Assembly: GCA_947095535.1 (NCBI GenBank)
Contig: OX352774.1
Span: forward strand, 76,136,416-76,200,415
Source of the DNA: Poecilobothrus nobilitatus
Lineage: Eukaryota; Arthropoda; Insecta; Diptera; Dolichopodidae
DNA length: 64,000 nucleotides
Reading direction: 5' to 3'
The translations under genes and the position numbers were made by a program. Positions 35,364 through 46,315 of this stretch are shown piece by piece. Each line of letters opens with the position of its first letter. Within the stretch, counting starts at the first letter, position 1. The notes beneath the pieces are model-generated. The model was not told the origin of the DNA and searched no databases. It worked only from the letters and a program-made list of their open reading frames with translations.

Positions 35364-36790
35364 TTACATTATTAATGTTTTGAATAGCTTTAATGATAGT
35401 GAGTTTGTGCGGATGATATGTGTTTTCTTATCTGTGTCAGCAATTTTGAATGCATCCAGTATTGTTCGGGCTTCTGTTGTGAATGTTGATGAGTAGGATG
35501 CGAGAAGTTCATTTGGATAATGGTATTTGTTTCCTTTACTATTGCGTAAGATGCACAGTGAAGCATCTGTGGTTTTGAAAGCATCTGTAATGAGAAAGTT
35601 CCAGATTAAATATTGATTGGCTATTTCCACAAAGATTTTTCTAAAGGTTTCGGGGTTTGTGTTATTCTTTTTATCCTATTGAAGTTTCATGTCGAAAATA
35701 GAAATTTTCAAATTCCAAAGAGATTTTAATATTTAATTTTTTTATAGCTTTGAGTCGACATTTATACATTGACCATAATAGATAACTCGGCAGAGCGTTG
35801 ATCGCTTATAGAGCGAAAAGGTTCTTTTCAATAAGTTCTTGGACCTAGCGGTAGATATCTACGCCTTCTGAGCTTATTTTCGGATTTCATCTTCCTGTTA
35901 GGGAAATCTGTCTTTCTTAATAGTAGGTAGTACTTATTCCGTTATAAGGTGTGATATAGGACATGCTCTTAAAGTCGTAAGGGCGGAGCGTATTATTCCA
36001 TGGTACATATGTTTCAATTTTTAGTATATTTTTGTACGTTGTATCTCCGTATATGGGTAGCTCGTAACCTATTTTAGAAAGTATTAATAAATGTTTTTAA
36101 AAAATGAAGTCTAGTATTCTCAAACTGTTCATGTTTTCTATGAATGAGATTCACTGATTGTGTGTTGACACCTGCAGGGATGTTTTTTTTGGATATGTGT
36201 AGGTGTTTCGTTTATTCGATTGATATTTTGAAACCACTATAATTCCTTCATTTTTTCGATTTTCTTATCATTTGTTCTAATTTACGAGCTGAATACCGTT
36301 GTGTTTTTAACTTTTGCGTAGATTGTGTTTTTATCGTGTGCATAAATTGTAAATTTAAAAAACTAATGTTCGTCAATTATTTTACCTATATTATTGAAGC
36401 CTATTAAAGGAACCTTGAGGGATACCATTTTGTGAGACCACGTAGATAATTTCTGTCTAATAGTTGATAATTTGATGGAATCAGAATTTTCTGTTTGTCA
36501 AAAGCTAATAGATACGATTTCTATACTGATGCTATCTATTTAGCAAAAACAATAAATTGGATAAAGGGTTGTTCTTATCTATTGATTGTATTACAACAAA
36601 TATTAGATTTTTTTGGTTTTGATTAATGGCAAATATCTCGTAATAATGGCACAATATCACCTGTGATGTCGTAGCATATTCTTCTTTTCGTTCTGTGCCC
36701 AGTTTGGCAAAGGTCATCAAAAAGTAGACCGCTAAACCGATTCCCCCAAGGTAACCGCTTGTCACCAAACACCATTGACCAAACATCATT
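35364..36790 (-). pseudogene. I/Jockey-type LINE relic: RT scraps and RNase H-like end
   Basis: The clearest part is 35364-35630: FLITDAFKTTDASLCILRNS, YSSTFTTEARTILDAFKIAD and IIRTNSLSLKLFKTL. This follows the RNase H order (T-D-x-S-K...F-T-A-E-x-x-A-I-x-x-A...I-x-T-D-S-x-S), with the second and third acidic positions altered. Upstream, at about 36400-36430, is VVSQNGIPQGSF, the RT N-G-x-P-Q-G-S motif; then AHDKNTIYAK and GFKISIE near 36330-36220, in changing frames. No intact domain remains. The RNase H end suggests the I group rather than CR1. Confidence 0.6.
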
Positions 36791-38590
36791 CACAAAACTA
36801 TTATGATTTATTTTTATCTGGTTTAATTATTTATTGGAAATAAAAAATAAAAAATGATACAGAAATATTTATTGTAATTTTTTTTCTTTTCGGAACAACA
36901 AAAATATGTATATATATATATATATATATAAAACTGAATTGGGCGATTGTACAAAAATAGAATACTCACGTCTACTCACGACGAAAGTAAAGCGATTACT
37001 GTCTATTTAATAGAATTTGTAGTTTTTGTTGTAGCAAATTGTTGATAAATTTTCAAAAAAATGTTTAAATATTTTTATTTAATTTCATAAGACCGATCGG
37101 CCAATACGAAACTAAACCAATAAACCAAGCAAGCAAATACTATAAAATTACCGTAATAATTATTTAAAGAATTTTGATAACATGCATAAAAATGACATCG
37201 AAATTTTGACACAACTGTTGGCTTGAATATTATATTGTTATCCTGATGATCATATTTCTATAAGATACTTTTTAATCCTTTTGTACTTTTCGTTTTGTTT
37301 GGTATATTTTGGGCTTTTCACTTCATTTCTAGTTCATTACACTTACTTTAAAAAATCTTGCTGAATATAAAAAAATGACAATAAAAATTAATAAAAAAAA
37401 ATATAAAAGATCAAAGAATGTTATAAAAATTAATTTTTATAAGTTCATTGACTTTCTTCTCATAAATTCTTTAAATTTCAATGGGTTGATGCATAATGCG
37501 ATGAATAATTTATGTTGAGTAATAAAAATCTAGCGAATATAATACGTTCTGACACAATTTTTATGTGAATTTTTTGCTAACATACCAGAATTTTGAAAAT
37601 TTTCTTTTCTTCTTAAAAAAAAAAAAGGAATTTTACTATTAAAGCTATAATTATTCAAAAAATTTTATGCCATCTTCCATCTATAGAAGTAGACTAACTT
37701 AATAATATTTTCTTTTATGAAATAATCAGCATTTTATATATAATAAATGTATTTTATAAAACTAAGGAAATAATTTGCTGTTGCATCTATTGACTGATAT
37801 GAATTCAATTTGAATGTTTTGACAAAATTTTGATAAAACCGAATTTCAAAACTGGCAAATTATTTGTTATTAAATAGAAAAAAAATTAAACATGAAATTA
37901 CTCTCATGAAACTTAGAGAGTAATTTTCTTTTACATTTGATTTCTTATTGAATTTCAAATTCAATTTTTTCTTCGGACCCCTCCTTTTTACGGATGTTTA
38001 ATGGGGCGGAAATTAATTGAAATTCAAACAAAAGGAAAAAAAAAAATATATTTTCCATTTTTGATTAAAAGTAAAGTAAAACAATTAAAAGAAAAAAAAA
38101 AAAAAATATTTATAAAAAAAGGATAGCAATAAGAAATACCAAAGATAGCAATTTAAAACTGTGGGATATTTGAAAAAGAAAAACCTTAAATAAAGGGTTA
38201 AAGAAAAATACAAAAAATATTTTCACGTTTTTAATTCATGTCACTTTCAGATTCAATTCTTTAATTAAATTTTTTCAAACTTTTTATAAAAATTCAACTT
38301 AGCAAAAAAAAAAAAATAAATATTTATGATAGAATATTTGGATTCTCTGTATTAAGTAAATTAATTATTTTCATGGACGATTTTAGATCGAAACAGAAAT
38401 GAAATGTACATATTCAAACGGCTGTAAAATATCTGACAAAACCCGTTTTGAAGTTTTTTTCCGGAATATCTACACTGTTGTGTCTCTATACCATTACCTG
38501 TCGGTATACCATTCATTTACAAGCAGAAATTCTACTAATCCATACAGCTGCTGACTTCATTTTGACAAAAGAGTTCCTTTTTAGTGGGAA
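36791..38590. other. AT-rich spacer with a (TA)n microsatellite
   Basis: (TA)n at about 36907-36930. No ORF with protein character and no repeats that match elsewhere in the window. Confidence 0.5.
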
Positions 38591-38613
38591 TCTAATAAAT
38601 AAGGAAGAAATTC

Positions 38614-38648
38614 TGTTTGTTTGTTTGTTTGTTTGTTTGTTTGTTTGT
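38614..38648 (+). repeat. (TTTG)n microsatellite in the Helitron 5' region
   Basis: About eight perfect GTTT units directly after the first 22 bp of the Helitron. Confidence 0.95.
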
Positions 38649-39009
38649 GCCCTTTTCACGTAAAAACCACCAGTCCGATTACAACCAAATTTTGCAGGAA
38701 CGTTTCTACGACCCCGAAAAGTGTTATAGGCTATATCGCGTTTCGGTTCATTAACCCATTGCGGCCCGAGAGCCATTTAAAGCCGTTTCGTTTTTTCGTT
38801 ATCCTGCCTAAACGGTTTGATCGATTGAGTTGAAAATTTGTACAAATGTTCTTCCTAGCATTGGACGGGTGTCAAAGAAATTTGGATTCAATATGTTACC
38901 CGGAATCGACCCGGCGGGCTTCAAAAAAATTTTTTGTTTCCGATCTATGTCCAATTTTGTATGGTGGTTTTATGGTTCGAAAAAAAGCCTGTGACAAATT
39001 TTTATGAAG

Positions 39010-39745
39010 ATCCGGTAACCCGTTTGGGCACGAGAGCCGAACGAAGTTCATTAAATGTTTTTGTTGTCGTGCTTAAACGGTTCAATCAATTGATTTGAAA
39101 ACTTGCAAAACTGTTGCTCTGTAGCCTAAAAGTCCACTAAGTTAATTTGGTTATGATCCATTAACCCGTTTCGGCACCAGGTCTCAATGAAGTTTTTTAA
39201 TTTACTTAGTTGTCGCACTTAAACTGTTCGACCAATTGAGTTAAAAATTTATCGAAGTGTAGCTCTTTACAACAGGAGCTTACTGAGTTGATTTGGTTAC
39301 GATCCATTAACCCGTTTCGGCACCAGGACTCAATAAAATTTTTCAATTTCTTTGTCGCGCTTAAACGGTTTTGCCAATTGAATTGAAAATTTACAAAAGT
39401 GTAGTTCTTTACCACAGGAGCTCACTGAGTTGATTTGGTTACGATCCATTAACCCGTTTCGGCACCAGGACTCAATAACATTTTTTAATTTCTTTGCTGT
39501 CGCACTTGAACGGTTTTACCAATTGAGTTGAAAATTTACAAAAGTGTAGGTCTTTATAACAAAAGCTTTCTGAGTTGATTTGGTTACGATACATTAAGCC
39601 ATCAGGCTTCAGGCCATGAAATTCTTATTCTTTGTTGTTGTGCTTAAACGATTTAACCAATTGAAAATTTGCACAAGTATTTGCACTTTGGCACACAAAC
39701 TCATTCAATAAATTTTGTTGTGATACATTAACACATTTCGACACG
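39010..39745 (+). repeat. ~144-bp tandem array inside the Helitron
   Basis: The anchor CATTAACCCGTTTCGGCA recurs near 39159, 39304 and 39448 (spacing 145 and 144 bp), with decayed versions near 39017, 39591 and 39727, and related sequence near 38748. Each unit also has CTTAAACGGTTT, CCAATTGAGTTGAAAA and GAGTTGATTTGGTTACGA. The minus-strand ORF at 39206-39415 is a by-product of this array. Confidence 0.9.
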
Positions 39746-40673
39746 ATAGACTGTCAAAAAAAAAATTTTTGTTTCTAATTTCTGTCTAATTTGGCAGGTT
39801 GAATTTATGGTTCTAAATTAAGCCTGTGATAAAATGTTTGTTAACGTTTGTTAACCCATTTCCGCACGAGCATTTATTAATTATATTTTGCCTAATTTTG
39901 TGTATTGTTATTATTATTAAAAAGATATTTCCAACACTCTTTACTTTTATCTATACTGTTTCTAATATTCCATAAAAACCTTTCAATGCAAATTTCTAAT
40001 ATAGAACAGTAATTAAAGTAACCTTATTAAGTATCTTAAGAATACTGTTTTTAAGTCTTAACAACATAACATTTTCATGTTAAAAAACAGAAACAATCTC
40101 CTACATTACACAATCATCATGTCATCATTCAGATATGCATTACTTAAATGTGGTCTTTACATGTGGTCTACCTATATAAGATGCATGTGTATAACATGTT
40201 TCCCATAAAATATCATTGAAATATGTACATATAGTATGTATAATATCCGTATATTTAAAAATACTATAAACTTAATCAATTAAATTAGAAAACATATTCA
40301 CATTTCTGTACATCATTTAATCAAAAATGAGTACATACATATTTAAAGAACAGAAAACCTTACATTCTTATCCATATACAATTTTTACACATATTTTTAG
40401 CCAATCAATTTGGAAACATAATTAGAAAAACTAAACGAAAAAAAAATTCTGGTTGATTTATAAAGCTAAAAAACAATCATGAACCTGAACAGAACCTGAA
40501 ATGTACGCATTTAAAAAGAAGTTTTTTCAAAATTTGAAGAGCTGTCGGTGCTGTAGGATCTCCAACGGTGAGGGTATATAAAAACGTTGTTCTACAACAT
40601 TACTCTTTTAAGAGACCTATGCATAGTTAATATTTCATTGCTCTTTATTAAACAGTATATGAGTTTTAACAGA

Positions 40674-40925
40674 CGGAGGGACAGAGCGAACTTAATAACA
40701 AATTTTTCGAAATGTGCTTAAAAAGATAATTCACCAAAACATGAGGTTACTTTACTTACAAAAAAAAATTGATTACATTATGGTCTTTTATAATTTAAAT
40801 ACGATTTTATGTTTCGGTATTAACGAATATATAAGTTTGGAAAACATACGGAGGGACAGAGCGAACCTAATAACAAATTTTTCAAAATGTGCTTAAAAGG
40901 ATAATTCACAAAAACATGACATTAC
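40674..40925 (+). repeat. Direct repeat of ~80 bp inside the Helitron
   Basis: ACGGAGGGACAGAGCGAA followed by TAATAACAAATTTTTC and GTGCTTAAAA at 40674-40755 recurs at 40850-40925. The GGAGGGACAGAGCGAAC word resembles the end of the dispersed repeat at 31.7 and 49.1 kb. Confidence 0.85.
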
Positions 40926-41269
40926 TTACGAAAACAAATGTACTACATTATGGTCATAATTGAAATTCACTTCGCCGTCATTGTGTACTCAATAGATTAT
41001 TGATTCCTTTAAAAAATTTTTGTAGAAGAATTGTCTCTAATTCTTGGCTCTGTTTATTCAATTTAACTAAATCTAATAAAAAATAGAATATAAACTACCA
41101 TAAATGCATAAATACAAATATAAATGCATATAAACTACCATAAATCTGTAAATGCATAGTAATAAGTTAACTATATTAATTAAATTATATTAACGCAGAA
41201 ACAAAAGTTAATAATTTTTATTTCATAAAGCCAATAAAGTACTCCGGGCAACGCCGGGTACTCTGCTAG

Positions 41270-42948
41270 TAATAATTATATTTAAGGTACTATAATATAT
41301 TAGATATAATGGACGAACTAAATCTAAGGCTGTCAAGGAGTATTGAAAATATTCTTAATAAAGAATTCACTCAATTTAATTTGAATCTCAGGATACGAGG
41401 TAATTACGTGGAACAAATCAGAAGTTGATTTAGCAAAGCTCGACTAAAAGTTTCAGATAAACGTTGAGAATACTCTATCTATTATATGCCAATGCCAATA
41501 CGAATTCTCGATTCTGATTTCGATATTTTAATCATTTTTTGCGATTTCGATAGTCGGGGAAAATGAAATGGAATTTAAAATTAAAATGATTTATATTTTT
41601 TTTTTAAACTGGCAATACTTTCTTATTTTGAGGTTTTGGCTATACAAAGAAAAGAAAAGCTAAGTAAAAAATTAAATGCTCGTAAATTATTAAATAATAT
41701 TGTGTGCATAATGAGAACCAAAAATACTAACTTCTATAAATACTTGTTGTTATTTTGGAGAAGGCTCCGTATGTGGGAGCAAGAGTTCAGACCAATATGA
41801 TTTAAAAAATGTAGCTCCCAATACTATAATAGAAAAAAACTAAAAAAATTAAAAAAAGTTCCGAAAAGGGGCTTTAGTTTTTGGCTTCTGTTTTTTGGGG
41901 CGGGCTTAAAAGTTCAACTTTTTTATTTTTTTTTATGATATGTAAATTTTACTATACAAAATCGGTGAGTACCTTTTTTTAAATCATGTCGGAACGACTT
42001 CCAATTCACAAAATAATGGGCTTTCTTGCAACCTATGCTGTCGCATAGTCAGAGGTTGCTTATAAAAATGCCAATATTCACATAAATGTAAATAAAGTAT
42101 TTCATAATTTTTTTCTTAAATCGATTTTTACGAGAACTCATTTAACAATTTTAAAATGAGAAAATTTGACGTTTTAAATGAGTATATTCATAAAAAACGA
42201 CTATCAAAATCAGCTTCTTTTCATTTTTTATGACTATTGCAATCAAAAATTTTGTTTTTCATAAAAAATGAAAGTGATATGACTATAAAAATTAGGGCTC
42301 TCATATTTATGATTTGAGAAAATCACTTTTAATTCGGCAAAGAACGGTTAATTGCAACCACGACTAGACAACTTGAAATTGAAATTAATTGATATTATTA
42401 TAGGTGATTGAGTAATCGGTTAACATGCTAAAAGAATGGGTATGCATGGAGATTTCAATAGTTGGTTTGATATAAGAATTGATCCAAGAGAAGCGTGGAA
42501 TATATTCTTTTCTCCCCCCTCTTACAGTTTGCTTTTTCAATATTTAGGTAAAAGGTTAGGATCTGTTAGAGGGATCTTAAAAGTTTTCAAATTCTTTTTT
42601 AATAAATTCAAAATTGAATAGAATTATTCTCATAAAATGACCGAATTTCATTCAGTTATAGTTGGACTAAAAATATTTCGATTTATATAATAAATTAAAA
42701 TTTTATATAGGTATTTTTTTTATCGGTTTTCGGACTTAACTAATAATTTCATGAAATAGTTATTCAAAATTGTCACCTAAAATTTATATGTTAACTTTTT
42801 TCTAACTGTTGTCTTCTGCAAATCGTCCCAATATTTGATAGAACAGTAAAATTGTGATAAAAAATTTTTATGCTGAACAATGTTCAGTTACCTAAAGAGT
42901 TCTGGAATAATCGTTTTACACACAATTTACAGAAATTTTATTTTGAAA
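41270..42948. other. Spacer downstream of the Helitron
   Basis: A 39-codon ORF (41309-41428, plus) reads DELNLRLSRSIENILNKEF and has protein-like composition, but I do not recognise it. A stretch near 41480-41560 has alternate GATTCTGATTTCGAT-like words. Otherwise AT-rich. Confidence 0.35.
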
Positions 42949-42960
42949 CTCGTTATTATT

Positions 42961-43105
42961 TTTTTTTTTTTAGTGCATTTCTCCGCCACATAAATGTGAG
43001 CAGGAAAAACACAGCCTTTCCTTTACACTCCCTAATTCTAACCCACACTCCCTCGGTGTTTACAGCGTATTTTATACATTCATACCCACTAGGCCACCCA
43101 GGCCC
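42961..43105 (-). mobile_element. tRNA-derived SINE, family 1, copy 1
   Basis: Flanked by a 12-bp target duplication CTCGTTATTATT (42949-42960 and 43106-43117). On the minus strand it starts with the tRNA-like head GGGCCTGGGTGGCCTAGT (A box), passes AAAATACGCTGTAAACAC, and ends CACATTTATGTGGCGGAG, ...TGCACTAAA and an A-run. The B box has lost its core (TTAGAATTAGG). Matches the copies at 53.8 and 62.9 kb. Confidence 0.93.
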
Positions 43106-43117
43106 CTCGTTATTATT

Positions 43118-44672
43118 AGAAACTGATTCATTAAAACCTGATGTCTGAATAAATATGTCATTTGAATAATTCACTTTAATAAAGAAAGATATTCCAAATT
43201 AAAATGTTACTTTTACAGGCTTTCCTTCCTAGGTATGGCATGAGAACATATAAATGGCTTAGTAGAAAATATTATTATGAATCCCTTGGTGTTAACAGCG
43301 TATAGCCAAGGCCTCTGTTAGATTTTTTAAATTTTTTTTTAATTATATTTCTTAAAAAAAGCAGACTGTAATTACGGTATTGATGATGCTTTAGTTTTAA
43401 AAAATTCAAATTTTCTTTATTTCTTTTGAAAACAAAGGAATGAAAGGGGGAATTGTGGGCTTAGAGTCTAGTTTTTTTTTCCTCGAAAAATATTTTTGTT
43501 TTACTAATATGTTGTTGAAAGATCTCTGACATTCGTTTATTATTTAAAGAAATTACCAAAAGAATTAAAAATATTTTTATTGAGATTTCTAAATTTCATT
43601 ATTTTACTGAATTCTTTTTCTTTTACATTTTACTTTAGTTTAAAAAGGATTTCAAATCTCATATACCATTTATTTAATATTACATTTTATTCTGTGATTA
43701 CTTCTTTTGTCATCTTCTTCTTCTTTTTTCTTTAATTTTGGTTGGTTTTACTGCCAACAGTAATAAAACTTTAAAGGTTGAAATTTCCATTTATTCATTT
43801 AATATTTCACTTTTGATCTAAAATTTTTTTTTCTTCCATTTTCCTAACAACTATTACATTTTATAGTACTTCTATTCTTCTTTTCTATTCACTTTATATT
43901 GTCTAGGTTGCTTTTATAAAATAATCAGTTTTTCAAAAATAATTTTTTTTCTGCTATTCCTCTTTAGCTTTACTTATTAGTTTTAATTTAATTCACTAGG
44001 ATTTATTTGATTTTTCATTCTTTTTCCTTGAATTTTCTTGATGTAAAACTTTTTATTTTTCCTTTTTTTTCTTTATTTTTTTTTTAAATGTCAACTTAAT
44101 TTATAAAATAAATTTAAATAGATTTGTTTATTACGTTATTCGCGTCTTGTTGTTTTTACATCCTATTTTTGTGTGCTATTGCCTTTTAATACATTTTTTA
44201 TTTAGTGAAATCTAAATTTGTGTTTGTTCATTTCACTTCACCTTCATATGTAAATCACATTTAACAACTTGACATTTTCACTTATTCTTTTTAGTATTAA
44301 TTTTTTTTTTTAATGTTGGCGGTATTTTTATTATATTTTTTCTTAAGATTTATTAAAAATATTTTTAAAGAGACTGGTATTAAAAACAAAAAAAATTATT
44401 TAAATAAATCTTTATATATTTTTTTTAATTTAAATCCCTTTATAATATAAATCATAATTTTTTTTAGGTTCACTACTTTTATGTTTTTTTTTCATTACGA
44501 TAGATTTTTTGCATTATGTCGTCAGCTTAGTTTTGAAAAGTCCCATAGGACATTTTCACTTTTTTTAACTTAGGTGTAGATTTCTAAGGTTTGCTACACG
44601 GTCTTTGTTTTGGACCTATCCGTATCTCTCTTTCTCTTACCATTTTATTATTTTACTGAAATGTCTCATATA
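43118..44672. other. T-rich spacer with a SINE scrap
   Basis: Bases about 43278-43325 (CCCTTGGTGTTAACAGCG ... AAGGCCTCTG) look like a decayed piece of SINE family 1 with an internal deletion. The rest is T-rich on the plus strand without genes. Confidence 0.5.
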
Positions 44673-44850
44673 CATGGTGTCCGAAACTCAAAGATCACGA
44701 AGAAAGGAGGTGATAGAGAAGTTCATAACAAACGAAAAATTGTTCTTGGGAGTAAGAGAGCGTTCTTTTCTAATAATGCCCGATATAATGCCCTACAAGT
44801 AATTTCGTTAACTTTTTAAAGAAATAACAACATCTTTGCCCTGTATAAAA
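44673..44850 (+). repeat. Dispersed repeat 2, copy A
   Basis: Matches 60773-60955: ACTCAAAGATCACGAAGA, GAAGTTCATAACAAAC, AAAATTGTTCT and TTTTTAAAGAAATAACAA followed by CATCTT. Type unknown; no coding content conserved between the copies. Confidence 0.8.
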
Positions 44851-45359
44851 TATTTTTTATGTACACATTGGTCAAATAAGAATAAACTAGGGCTTGGCAA
44901 ATGATAATGTTGAGAGGTTTTTAATAACGTTAAATAGTAAGTGGATGATTCGTTTGTTCATTCATTTTAATATTTAATAGTTAACTTAAAAAAAAATATT
45001 TTGTTTAAGATTTAAAATGAAAATCAACATATAGTAAGTTACCGTACCGAAATTAGTTTTAAAACCCTAACACTAAAATTGATGTACTTGCGAAAATAAT
45101 ATTTGATTGTAACTCAACCAAAATAATAAATCTTTATTCGAAAAATATTTTAAAAAGATTTAGCACTCAAAGACCAATTCTTATTCAGTGTTTAGTATGT
45201 TTAAATAAATTCGCAACGCAATTTGAAATGAGACTTCATTATGGCTTAAGCTCATATTTTGTCCTTTCAAATTGCTTATTATTTAATTTTATCCTATTAT
45301 TTATTTTAGAAATTTTCAAAGTAAATCGACTTAGTAAACTAATTTTCTCTTCTTTAAGT
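44851..45359. other. AT-rich spacer
   Basis: Nothing recognisable. Confidence 0.4.
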
Positions 45360-45940
45360 GCTGTATCTGTCATCGAATGTTAGCTGTGATGTTGGTGATC
45401 TTAATTTTGTCCCCTGGTGCTCCGAGTAAAGATTTTGTTGACACATTGAACCATGTTCTGAGATTTTTCAACTAATATATCCTTTTCTTCCTTGTATTTT
45501 TTCTTCGAGAATGAGTTTTTTACAATTTCTGTTGGCTTTTCCAGTATTCTCAATATTTCCACATTCATAATTCTATAATTCTAATTTTTAGTATTCTCCT
45601 TAAATGTAACCATATCTCAAAAGTTTCAAAAGTTTTTATTTGTTGAGGAAAGCTTCCGTTAGATTTCATACTTTGATACCATATAAGAGCACTGACAAAA
45701 CATAACATCTTATCGTATTCTTACTTGTAAGCTTAAATCGTGGCTGCAAAATATCTTACAAATTACCCAATTTTTCAATTATGATGCAGCTGATATATGC
45801 TATTTTGCTAACTGTTTTTAGTTTAAATCATTTCTACTCGAAACTAAGTTTATGGCTTATGTAGTTTTTAGAGCTCTCAGATCTCACGAGGTCTTGCCAT
45901 CTAAATTTGCTTTCTTCAAGTTTTTCTCCTCATGAGGCTA
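45360..45940 (-). pseudogene. RTE-type LINE C-terminal relic
   Basis: On the minus strand, NLRTWFNVSTKSLLGAPGDK and IKITNITANIR (about 45374-45475) reproduce the RTE tail pattern (W-L-K-x-L-R-x-W-F-x-x-S-x-x-x-L-F-R-A-A-x-x-K-x-x-I-A-x-x-I-A-N-I-R). Upstream, about 45590-45700, IWLHLRRILKIRIIE and a LLYG-like word match the section before it (F-E-M-W-x-x-R-R-x-L-K-I). Frames change repeatedly. This copy cannot be the other half of the RTE relic at 33.6 kb, because on the minus strand the C-terminus should lie at lower coordinates than the endonuclease. Confidence 0.65.
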
Positions 45941-45942
45941 CT

Positions 45943-46315
45943 TGGAAAAATTATTTTACATGCGCATTTTCTATCCCATCATGGAGGATATCAACAGCTC
46001 CGACATTTTTATTTTCACTCAATGTAGTTGGCTTTTGTGTATGTGGGTGCCTATAGACTATAGCATTTGAATCCTTATGTTATTATTAGATTTAATGAAT
46101 TTTTATAGGATTGTACTTTAAATTTTTTTGGAAAAATTATTTTACATGCGCATTTTCTATCCCATCATGGAGGATATCAACAACTCCGACATTTTCATTT
46201 TCACTAAATGTAGTTAGCTTTTGTGTATGTGGGTGCCTATAGACTATAGCATTTGAATCCTTACATTATTATTAGTTTTAATGGATTTTTATAGGATTGT
46301 ACTTTAAATTTTTTT
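45943..46315. repeat. 186-bp tandem duplication
   Basis: 45943-46128 is repeated at 46129-46315 with only a few substitutions (for example TTATGTTATT against TTACATTATT). The second copy begins at the base where the first ends. Confidence 0.95.

Larger units (their letters stand above)
38591..41269 (+). mobile_element. Non-autonomous Helitron
   Basis: The 5' end is TC (TCTAATAAATAAGGAAGA) leading into a GTTTGTTTG tract, a familiar start for insect Helitrons. The 3' end has a hairpin (AGTACTCCGG 41238-41247 / CCGGGTACT 41254-41262) closely followed by CTAG at 41266-41269. The base before is A (38590) and the base after is T (41270), matching Helitron insertion between A and T without target duplication. 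No Rep/helicase gene is inside, so it depends on another copy. It carries an internal tandem array (about 39010-39740) and a second repeated block. Confidence 0.88.

Noticed and set aside
36532..36789. 85-codon ORF as a membrane protein
   Set aside because: It lies at the upstream end of a LINE relic with RT-like words in other frames; the hydrophobic text is out of frame with them.
39206..39415. Minus-strand ORF as a gene
   Set aside because: It spans the 144-bp tandem units of the Helitron and its peptide repeats with them.
42870..43148. 92-codon plus-strand ORF
   Set aside because: Runs through a SINE and its T-run; no independent coding signal.
33600..46000. RTE relics at 33.6 and 45.4 kb as one interrupted element
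   Set aside because: On the minus strand the endonuclease should lie at higher coordinates than the C-terminus; here it is the reverse.
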